This document shows, piece after piece, positions 36,478 to 43,327 of a stretch of 64,000 nucleotides of DNA. The translations under genes and the position numbers were made by a program. Source of the stretch: Acidaminobacter hydrogenoformans DSM 2784 (GTDB lineage Bacteria; Bacillota; Clostridia; Peptostreptococcales; Acidaminobacteraceae); the NCBI RefSeq assembly GCF_900103005.1, contig NZ_FMWL01000015.1, positions 28,463 through 92,462 on the forward strand. Reading direction: 5' to 3'. Positions within the stretch are counted from its first letter, which is position 1, and each line of letters opens with the position of its first letter. The notes under the pieces are model-generated. The model did not search any database, was not told where the DNA came from, and worked only from the letters and a program-made list of their open reading frames with translations.

Positions 36478-36506
36478 ATTATACTACAGTTTTTTACAAT
36501 TGTCAA
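36478..36506 (-). promoter_or_regulatory. Strong promoter of the ndvB-like gene
   Basis: TTGACA (36501-36506) and TATAAT (36478-36483), both consensus, with a 17-base spacer. The predicted leader is about 105 bases. Confidence 0.88.
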
Positions 36507-36615
36507 AGTGACTGCTTTGGTGTGTTGGGCGTGCTGCGTTTAGTCTGACCTTTTGTATGAAAACTATCGCTGAAATCCCTGAGCCTCAGGACTTAAGAAC
36601 CCTACCCATTCACAA

Positions 36616-36663
36616 TCAAAAATGGACTACAGCAAATCAAATTTGATTCGCTATAGTCCATTT
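36616..36663 (-). terminator. Terminator of the reductase/BCCT operon
   Basis: A nearly 22-bp stem, AAATGGACTATAGCGAATCAAA with its inverse, broken only by two G-U pairs, with TTTTTG after it on the minus strand. It starts 23 bases downstream of the BCCT stop. Confidence 0.92.
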
Positions 36664-36685
36664 CTTACAGAAATTGTTCTTTAGA

Positions 36686-38188
36686 TTATGCAGATTTTTC
36701 TTCTGAAATATCTTCTTGTCCCGACATAAAAGCCGCATCGCCTTTTAAAGCTTTTGCAAAAGAGACCATCGCTGCAATCATTACAAATGCAAATGGGAAT
36801 GCCGCTACAATTGAGCCTGTTTGTAAAGCGCCTAAACCGCCTGCAAGTAATAATACTGCTGCTAAGCCTGCTGTTACTATTCCCCAGACTATTTTCTTAG
36901 GCGTACCTGGATTTAAATTTCCATCTTCTGATAACATACCCATTACAAATGTTGCTGAATTAGCTGATGTGATAAAGAAAGTAGTTAATAATAATACTGC
37001 TACGCCAGATAATAATGTTCCTAACGGATAATATTCAAATACTTGGAAGAACGCTGTTTCTGTAGTGAAAGCACCAATTTTATCATACACCTTAATACCA
37101 ACGGTTCCAAATATTGAGAACCAGAAGAAACTCATAATGGTTGGTGCAATTAAAACGCCAGAAATAAATTGTCTGATGGTTCTGCCTTTAGATATTCTCG
37201 CTATGAACGTTCCAACAAATGGAGCCCAAGCAATCCACCAAGCCCAGTAGAATACTGTCCACCAACCGTACCATGGATCAGCGGATATTGCAAAACTATC
37301 TGGAATAAGTCCTGCTATATATAAACCTACGGAGTTACTTAAGTTATTTAATATTTCAACTTTTGGTCCTACTAAAAATGCGACCAGCATTAATCCAAAA
37401 CATAATGTAATATTCATATCTGATACGAGCTTAATACCTTTTTCAATTCCCATGACTGCAGTTAAAACAAACAAGAAGGTTATAATTCCAATAATAGCCA
37501 ATTGAATGCCTGTATTAACTGGTAATCCCACCAATCCATTCAATCCACCATTAATCTGCATGGTTGCCATCCCAAGCGAAGAAGCAACACCAGCAACGGT
37601 AGCGAAAATTGCCAGGATATCGATTGTCTTGCCTATTGGCCCGGCGACTTTCTCTCTTCCAATTAGAGGAATGAAGATACTGCTAACAAGACCTTTTTCT
37701 TCTCTTCTAAACTGCATATAAGCTAACGCTAATGCCATAATTGCATAAGCTGCCCACGGATGTAATCCCCAGTGTAAAAATGACTTTCTAAAAGCAAAAT
37801 CAAGTGCTTCTGTAGATTCTGGTACGATACCACTCAGGGGTCCACCAAAGTGGAATAATGGCTCTGCTACACCGAAGAATATTAGACCTACACCCATGCC
37901 TGCACTAAAAAGCATTCCAAACCATGACATTAAGCTATACTCAGGCTTATCATCCGGCTTGCCCAATTTAATATCACCGTATTTACTAAATAACATCACA
38001 AGTGCAAATACCACAAATGATGACATTGTTATAATATAAAACCAACCAAAGTTACCTACCAAAAAATCAAATGATGCTGATGTTATGCTAGCAAAACCCT
38101 CTGGTAAAATAACACCAAGGCCAACTATAATAACTGATACTATCAAAGATATTGTAAACACTGAATTCCAAAATTGATCATTTTTCAT
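36686..38188 (-). CDS. BCCT-family transporter (betaine/carnitine/choline type)
   Basis: 500 residues, about 12 membrane helices. The glycine-rich segment SAGMGVGLIFFGVAEPLFHF and the aromatic substrate-site region FYWAWWIAWAPFVGTFIARI are the family signatures. BCCT proteins import quaternary amines using Na+ or exchange. Its position as the last gene after the two reductase subunits suggests it supplies glycine betaine (or sarcosine-like compounds) to the reductase. Long basic regulatory tails found in osmosensors such as BetP are absent, which fits uptake for catabolism. The codons look more A+T-rich than neighbouring operons. Confidence 0.93.
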   Translation of the reverse strand: MKNDQFWNSVFTISLIVSVIIVGLGVILPEGFASITSASFDFLVGNFGWFYIITMSSFVVFALVMLFSKYGDIKLGKPDDKPEYSLMSWFGMLFSAGMGVGLIFFGVAEPLFHFGGPLSGIVPESTEALDFAFRKSFLHWGLHPWAAYAIMALALAYMQFRREEKGLVSSIFIPLIGREKVAGPIGKTIDILAIFATVAGVASSLGMATMQINGGLNGLVGLPVNTGIQLAIIGIITFLFVLTAVMGIEKGIKLVSDMNITLCFGLMLVAFLVGPKVEILNNLSNSVGLYIAGLIPDSFAISADPWYGWWTVFYWAWWIAWAPFVGTFIARISKGRTIRQFISGVLIAPTIMSFFWFSIFGTVGIKVYDKIGAFTTETAFFQVFEYYPLGTLLSGVAVLLLTTFFITSANSATFVMGMLSEDGNLNPGTPKKIVWGIVTAGLAAVLLLAGGLGALQTGSIVAAFPFAFVMIAAMVSFAKALKGDAAFMSGQEDISEEKSA

Positions 38189-38214
38189 ATTCTAACTATC
38201 CTCCATTCTTAGGT

Positions 38215-39528
38215 TTATACTTCAAACACGGTTTGTTCTTCGATATCAGTTGCCAAAGCATCTAATGCAACACCAACTCTATGATATCTCAATTTCCATT
38301 GCTCTTCTTTTGATGTTTTAGGATCTCCTAAAGGATAGGGAATAGAAATAGTCGGAACCATACGATTTGAACCAACTGTTCTAGCTATTGGAATCAAGTT
38401 CGCCATTTGTACAACTGTAATACCTGCTTTTTCAATTTCTTTAACCATCGTTGCACCGCAACGTGTACAGGTCCCTCAGGTGGATGTCAGAATAACAGCA
38501 TCTACACCATCTGCTTTTAAGTATTCAATTATTTCCAGAGCCATCCTCGCAGCTTCTCCCTCTGCTGTTCCTGTACCAACAGTCGCATAGAAATAATCAT
38601 GAATACTTCCAATTTTTCCTTCTTCTTCGTAAACTCTGAGTGCATCCAAAGGTAGTGTTATATTAGGATCAGCATTCGCTGCTGATGGATCATAACCAGC
38701 ATGAATTGTTTTGAACGCACCGTCTGCTTCATTGCCTAATCTCTTCATTCCTTTAATCGAGTAACGTCCCCAACGTGTTGCTGAGGCAGATTGGATCTTG
38801 TCTGGATTATCAACTGGAACAATGCCGCCTGATGTTATAAGCGCGATTTTGGCATCAGCTAATTTTATTGCTGGTGCTATTGGTACTGTCTCCAGCTCTG
38901 GTATTGGCAACTCCGAAACGAAAGGTTCGTTATTGATTTTTTTAAGGAGCATGTTGATTGCTCTCTCCGAAGCTGGTGTCTCATCTTCTAAAAAGATTTC
39001 AAGACGGATTCCCCGCGAATAATAGCCTTCAGCCTCAGCGCCTTTTATTTTTTCGCCTTTTAATAATTTATTTCCTAATTCAGCCATTTTGGGCATGTCT
39101 TTTTTCATATTAGCGGCACTAGGACCACCTCTTAAAATGTAAACATCTTTCTTAAACATATCAACACCAGGATTCTCCTGGTGCATGGACGTAACAACCG
39201 GTACACCAAACTTCTCTTTTACTGCCTTGCAAATTACACCACAGGCATTTCCGTAACGACCTGCCTGGAAGGCTGGTCCAGCAAAGAAAATATCAAATTC
39301 TTTCCCTTCTAGAAATCCAAGGATAGCATCTACAGCTGCCTCTTCATTGGAACCCATAAAATTATCGCCACATATTACGGTGTGAGTAATTTCTGCGTTT
39401 TCTAATAAATTGTTCAGCAAAAGTCCTGCTCCAACTTGTCCTTCACGAATAGAGGGCTCATAGTCTGCTTTGTCTTCTCCACCAATTTGTCCGAAAAATT
39501 GATTCAAATATAAAATTCCCTTTTTCAC
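38215..39528 (-). CDS. Glycine/sarcosine/betaine reductase component B selenoprotein (GrdB/GrdF/GrdH family)
   Basis: 437 residues reading the in-frame UGA at 38476-38478 as selenocysteine (residue 351). The frame continues as STUGTCTRCGATMVKEIEKAG, the U-x-x-C-x-x-C active site of this family. The N-terminus MKKGILYLNQFFGQIGGEDK also matches. The substrate-binding B component transfers the amine's carboxymethyl group to selenoprotein GrdA. The partner proprotein gene is 17 bases upstream and a BCCT transporter follows; no grdA, C or D gene is here, so it needs those in trans. The transporter points to betaine or sarcosine over glycine. A SECIS hairpin follows the UGA. Confidence 0.95.
38449..38478 (-). 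promoter_or_regulatory. Sec codon and SECIS hairpin of the reductase B selenoprotein
   Basis: On the minus strand UGA is followed after 12 bases by a perfect 6-bp stem CGTTGC / GCAACG closing a GGT loop, about 18 bases from the UGA. This placement fits the bacterial SECIS, whose apical loop carries G-G-U near that distance. An outer ACC/GGT pair may lengthen it. Confidence 0.88.
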
Positions 39529-39544
39529 TTTTTCACCTCCTTAT

Positions 39545-40870
39545 TTAAAATTCTATTACTGTTTTTATTGACTGACCCAGTGTTGAATCCCCACAAAACA
39601 TGGAATTGTTTTCCATGATAATTGATCCATCTTCTCTAACAGATGGTCCCAACTTTTCATCGCCTGCCCATCCACCAGACAACCCATCTCTCATTAACGA
39701 CTCCAGTTCGCCTATAACAGTTCCCATAGGTGGTAATTCAATCAATGTAGATACATTGCCACATGAAACAATTGCGTCTGCTGCAACATCTAAAGCCGCC
39801 AGTGGTTGTGAAAGTCCATCACGACCGGTGCATTCATTCGTCAAGCCAACTGTCTTAATGCCTGCCTCTTCCAAGAGCCTGATACATTCAATGAAGTCAG
39901 CATCTGAGTTGCCATAACCTTCTTCCGTAATAATAGCCGCATCTGCGCCTAAGTTGCTGGCGATCTGTTGTACAAACATTGCTGCCCTTTCTTTTTGCTC
40001 CAAAGAAACGTTAAGGTTTGACATTATGACACCCAAGAAGTTAATTGTCTTACCATGCTCATTGTAAAGCGACTTAATTGTTGGGCAATTCTGAAAATCA
40101 TATGTAGACCATTTTGAAGAGCAGCACATATAACTTCCACCGATCATAGCACCATCTAAAACCTCATTTGGATGCATGTATGTTGGCAACATTGTATTAG
40201 TATCCCATCCATAAACTAAATCATTAAACCCTGATTCTTCAATTTGTGATTGAGGTTGCATGACAAAAACAACGGATGGCAAACCTTGAACTTTTTCATC
40301 ACGTTTTGTAATCGGTGCCAATTCAAATAATTCAGTTGAATCAGGTGTCATGTCTTTTACTATACTGCCTAAATATTCCGCCAATCGATGGGCTGCCCAT
40401 CGTAAGGCATGGTTTTTCTTCTGTATTTGATGGCGTTCAAATTCTTCATCAGTATCAGCAACTAAACAAATATTGTTTAATTTTGAGAAAATTGAATATT
40501 TAGCACCTTCACCGCTCATATCAATTAAACCATCACCAAAACTACCCCAGTGTTTTCCCACTGCTAAAACGCTGCAATTTTTAAGTGCAACAGTTTTTCC
40601 ATTGCCCACCCTTTCAATCTTACCTGTAATACCAGGAAATGTGGGTCCAGCATTTAATCTAAATCTTGGCTCAATGGCTTCCTTCACAGGTACTATTCGA
40701 ACATCATCTCCAGGCTTGGTCAAAATAATATCAGCCTCAGTAATGTGCTCATCTCGCAATACTACAGCCAGTGCTTCTTCTTTGTTAATTGTTAAAGTTC
40801 CATTCTCGTAAGAGGATTCCACCCCAAATTCAATATTTTGAACTTGGAAATTCCCAATTTCTAATCTCAT
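39545..40870 (-). CDS. Glycine/sarcosine/betaine reductase component B proprotein (GrdE/GrdG/GrdI family)
   Basis: 441 residues. MRLEIGNFQVQNIEFG and PTFPGITGKIERVGNGKTVALK at the N-terminus, then HPNEVLDGAMIGGSYMCC...YDFQNCPTIKSLYNEHGK at about residues 235-275, the cleavage zone of this family. GrdE-type proproteins split into alpha and beta chains and one cysteine there becomes a pyruvoyl group that forms a Schiff base with the substrate amine; the NCP cysteine is a plausible site. It is the first gene of the operon with the selenoprotein and BCCT transporter, and has its own promoter with an inverted repeat at the -35 box. Confidence 0.93.
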   Translation of the reverse strand: MRLEIGNFQVQNIEFGVESSYENGTLTINKEEALAVVLRDEHITEADIILTKPGDDVRIVPVKEAIEPRFRLNAGPTFPGITGKIERVGNGKTVALKNCSVLAVGKHWGSFGDGLIDMSGEGAKYSIFSKLNNICLVADTDEEFERHQIQKKNHALRWAAHRLAEYLGSIVKDMTPDSTELFELAPITKRDEKVQGLPSVVFVMQPQSQIEESGFNDLVYGWDTNTMLPTYMHPNEVLDGAMIGGSYMCCSSKWSTYDFQNCPTIKSLYNEHGKTINFLGVIMSNLNVSLEQKERAAMFVQQIASNLGADAAIITEEGYGNSDADFIECIRLLEEAGIKTVGLTNECTGRDGLSQPLAALDVAADAIVSCGNVSTLIELPPMGTVIGELESLMRDGLSGGWAGDEKLGPSVREDGSIIMENNSMFCGDSTLGQSIKTVIEF

Positions 40871-40919
40871 TTTTTCCTCCTTTCAAAATGATATTTATTT
40901 AACAACTATGTCTGTACTT

Positions 40920-40950
40920 ATTATAGCACAATCACGTTTACGTTGTAAAC
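40920..40950 (-). promoter_or_regulatory. Promoter with inverted-repeat operator of the reductase operon
   Basis: TATAAT (40920-40925) lies 18 bases downstream of TTTACA (40944-40949) on the minus strand. GTTTAC...GTAAAC (40936-40950, three-base spacer, perfect) covers the -35 box and the spacer, extended by flanking CG/CG partly. The shape suits a repressor binding site. The regulator is not in the window. Confidence 0.75.
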
Positions 40951-41137
40951 ACGTTCATTTCATAATGGTGCTCACAAGCGTTGCATTAAGCTAATAGAAC
41001 AAATGTCGAAACCACCAACCAGCCCACAAAATACTATATTGCATGTATACAGGAAATTAATTTCATCTTCTGATTAAAATGTTCAGGTCACTGCATTATT
41101 GTCACTGCAAGCGTCTGTGTGGACCCTCTCATGCCAT

Positions 41138-41172
41138 AACCGGGTCCCCACCATCAGGTCGGGGCGGTTTTT
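41138..41172 (+). terminator. Orphan stem-loop with T-tract, plus strand
   Basis: Pairs AACCG/CGGTT, CCCC/GGGG and CC/GG with small internal loops around ATCA, followed by TTTTTC. No plus-strand gene ends here. It may terminate a small RNA from the 440-base gap, or be chance. I found no convincing promoter for such an RNA. Confidence 0.4.
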
Positions 41173-41234
41173 CAAATTTTCATCTCATTGTATTTACGTT
41201 TTGGTGGACCCTTCGCGCTTCACGCTCAGGGCTC

Positions 41235-41253
41235 GCAAACGCGAAGCGTTTGC
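41235..41253. repeat. Perfect 8-bp hairpin near the tmRNA end
   Basis: GCAAACGC / GCGTTTGC around a GAA loop, in the DNA immediately beyond the large inverted repeat that follows ssrA. Confidence 0.7.
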
Positions 41254-41262
41254 TATGGGCAA

Positions 41263-41320
41263 GCCTCCACCACAATAAAAAAACACCCATTTCTGGGTGT
41301 TTTTTTATTGTGGTGGAGGC
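41263..41320 (-). terminator. 27-bp perfect inverted repeat: tmRNA terminator that copies the tmRNA 3' end
   Basis: Arms from GCCTCCACCACAATA... on the left to ...TATTGTGGTGGAGGC on the right, 27 bp each, perfect, with loop TTTC. The inner ACACCCA/TGGGTGT with A7/T7 is a normal bidirectional terminator. The outer ten bases of the right arm are the 3' end of the tmRNA including CCA, so the left arm is an inverted duplicate of it. Confidence 0.9.
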
Positions 41321-41667
41321 GAGGGGAGTCGAACCCCTGTCCAAAAGCCCTTTGCCATCAGTTTCTCCGAGCGCAGTCACCTATTTAAATTTAGCCGTCT
41401 CTCACTCCTGGTGACCGGATTGAGGTCAGGCGATCTCCAGTTGTACCGCTAAAGAGTCGGAGCGTCCTCTAAAGCTGTTCCCCACGATATGACGTCAGGT
41501 CCCGGGGGCGTAGGCTACCTCGGGCTGACGAGCAGACTAAGCTGCTAAAGCGTAATTATTTTTAGCGTTTAATTTAAAGTGACCCAGTTCTTTTACGTGT
41601 ACCCCAGGTCAGGAAACACGGCTCGCTTCCAATAACTCCAAACCCCTGTCGAAACCAATACGCCCCC
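41311..41667 (-). ncRNA. ssrA: tmRNA (transfer-messenger RNA)
   Basis: 357 bases. The 5' end GGGGGCGTATTGGTTTCGAC and the encoded 3' end GGGTTCGACTCCCCTCGCC...CCA form the tRNA-like acceptor stem GGGGGCG / CGCCTCC (one G-U), then ACCA. The tag frame, at 41537-41566, reads AKNNYALAA and stop TAG, so with the alanine carried by the tmRNA the degradation tag is probably AAKNNYALAA, with the -LAA end recognised by proteases. It rescues stalled ribosomes with SmpB, whose gene is 127 bases upstream. The 3' hairpin beyond it is unusual. Confidence 0.97.
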
Positions 41668-41793
41668 ATGATATGGGATCAGCGGCACTTCGTGTTTAAG
41701 AGCTCAAAGTCCGCAGGATCAACGTATTTTGCTGCGCTATAGCAAGTCAACCAAAGCGCCATTTTGTCAGGTTCTTTTCTGTTGCTTCAAACC

Positions 41794-42288
41794 TTAATAC
41801 TTCTGTCTTTCTCGCAGTTCCTTTTGAATGTTGCGCTCCGAATCCCGCTTCGCAATGGCATCACGCTTGTCGTAGAGCTTCTTGCCCTTCGCTATAGCGA
41901 GCTCCAGCTTCACTAGATTCTTGCTGCTCAGATACAGCCTCAGTGGAATTAAGGTATACCCCTTTTGTTGAATGTAGCCCGTCAGTCTCGCGATTTCCTT
42001 CTTGTTCAGAAGAAGCTTTCTGGAACGCAGCGGATCCACATTGAAGACATTGCCCATTTCATATGGGCTGATGTGAAGGTTGTGTACGAAGACTTCGCCG
42101 TCTTTGACCTCGGCGTAGGCGTCACTCATGCTGGCGCGTCCCATGCGGATCGACTTGACCTCAGTGCCGGTCAATACGACACCTGCCTCCATAGTCTCTT
42201 CTATGAAAAATTCATGTCTGGCTTTGCGGTTCTGGGCGACCGTCTTTTCCGGGCGCTCCGGCCTCGTGCTTTTTTGTCTTTCCGCCAT
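41794..42288 (-). CDS. smpB: SsrA-binding protein SmpB
   Basis: 164 residues from ATG 42288 (AGAAGGTG upstream); a GTG three codons earlier is less likely. The core [38 protein letters not shown] and [20 protein letters not shown] are conserved SmpB segments, and the C-terminal tail [20 protein letters not shown] is basic, the part that enters the mRNA channel. The N-terminal 20 residues are a polar extension. It binds tmRNA and positions it in the stalled ribosome. It lies between a HAD phosphatase/rnr and ssrA, the usual clostridial order. Confidence 0.97.
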   Translation of the reverse strand: MAERQKSTRPERPEKTVAQNRKARHEFFIEETMEAGVVLTGTEVKSIRMGRASMSDAYAEVKDGEVFVHNLHISPYEMGNVFNVDPLRSRKLLLNKKEIARLTGYIQQKGYTLIPLRLYLSSKNLVKLELAIAKGKKLYDKRDAIAKRDSERNIQKELRERQKY

Positions 42289-42352
42289 GCTTTTCACCTT
42301 CTTACCTTTTCATCCTTCCAAGCATACCACGAACAGGCGTTCTCGTCAAGAG

Positions 42353-42382
42353 GGGCCAGACCGGGCTTGCTCGGTCCGGCCC
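42353..42382. repeat. GC-rich stem-loop upstream of smpB
   Basis: GGGCC-A-GACCG paired with CGGTC-C-GGCCC around eight bases, in the 216-base gap between the HAD gene and smpB. There is no T-tract, so it is probably not a strong terminator; it may be an mRNA-processing or stability structure. Confidence 0.6.
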
Positions 42383-42418
42383 AGTCCCCCACCGGAAACG
42401 CCAGGTTGGGCGCCTTGA

Positions 42419-42458
42419 AACCATCGGCAATGGTCTATAGCTTTTAATCACTTAAGTC
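42419..42458. repeat. Degenerate copy of the dispersed hairpin repeat (copy 10)
   Basis: ACCATCGGCA runs directly into ATGGTCT with the interior AGCTTTTAATC displaced to the right, as though internal sequence had been lost. It lies about 45 bases downstream of the HAD gene and is the only copy right of 26.1 kb. Confidence 0.5.
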
Positions 42459-42504
42459 TTTAATCTCTCAATGTTTGATTCCTTATGCTCTGAGCGTCCC
42501 AACG

Positions 42505-43323
42505 CTACGCCCACTTAAACACCGCTTCCAGCGCCCGCAGGACGCCCTCCTCGTCATTCGAGGCCGTCACGTGATCCGCCACGTCATGGACAAACGCTTC
42601 CGCATTCGCCATAGCGACGCCCATGCCGGCGTATTCCAGCATTTCCAGGTCATTCTCATTGTCCCCAAAGGCCATGACCTCTTCCCGCCGGACGCCCAAA
42701 ATCCCGCACAGCCGCTCCAGCGCCGTCCCCTTGTTGACACCGGCCATTAACACGTCATAAATTGTGTCCAGGGACTTATAGCCCGCTATGCCCTCAATGG
42801 CCTCAACTTCCCGCCGCATCTGCGCCGAGCGCTCAGAATTATCAAAGTGAAACCCTATCTTATAAATCTCTTTTTGCTCAAACAGCGCCATGGCGTCCGG
42901 CACGACCTCCGTCCCCACCCGGTGCTCCGGCGGGTGCTCCAGTGACATCCTCCGGAAATAAGCAATCAGCTTCTCCAGGCGCTCACTGTAAATGGTCTCC
43001 TTGTCATAGAGGTGGTAATAGACGTCGTAGCGCCTGGCAATCTCCAGGACTTTTTTGCCTATAGCCGCTGGAATAGGCGCCCCATACAGCAGCTCATCCG
43101 TCACGGGATCCACTATGACGGCCCCGTTGCAGCATATCAAAGGCGTCGTCATGCCAATCTGATCCGCGTACCGCTTGGCAGCCCTGTAAATCCGCCCCGT
43201 GGCCAGCGTTACCCTTGCACCGGTCTGCATCAACGTCCTGAGTGCTGCCACCGTATCCGGCGACACCTCTTTGTCCGAATTCAGCAAGGTGCCGTCCATA
43301 TCTGTCACAATCAATTTATACAT
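42505..43323 (-). CDS. HAD-superfamily Cof-type phosphatase
   Basis: 272 residues from ATG 43323 (AAAGGA upstream). Motif I is DMDGTLLNSD with nucleophile D8, motif II TLATGR, and the C-terminal MAFGDNENDLEMLEYAG is motif III/IV, followed by GVAMANA as in Cof-type sugar-phosphate phosphatases with a C2 cap. The exact substrate, probably a phosphosugar, cannot be read from sequence. It follows rnr by four bases and so is co-transcribed with it. Confidence 0.92.
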   Translation of the reverse strand: MYKLIVTDMDGTLLNSDKEVSPDTVAALRTLMQTGARVTLATGRIYRAAKRYADQIGMTTPLICCNGAVIVDPVTDELLYGAPIPAAIGKKVLEIARRYDVYYHLYDKETIYSERLEKLIAYFRRMSLEHPPEHRVGTEVVPDAMALFEQKEIYKIGFHFDNSERSAQMRREVEAIEGIAGYKSLDTIYDVLMAGVNKGTALERLCGILGVRREEVMAFGDNENDLEMLEYAGMGVAMANAEAFVHDVADHVTASNDEEGVLRALEAVFKWA

Positions 43324-43327
43324 GCTT

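Noticed and set aside
38215..39528. Two separate genes (a 350-residue protein and a 77-residue orphan)
   Set aside because: The second part has no start signal of its own and completes the conserved U-x-x-C-x-x-C end of the family.
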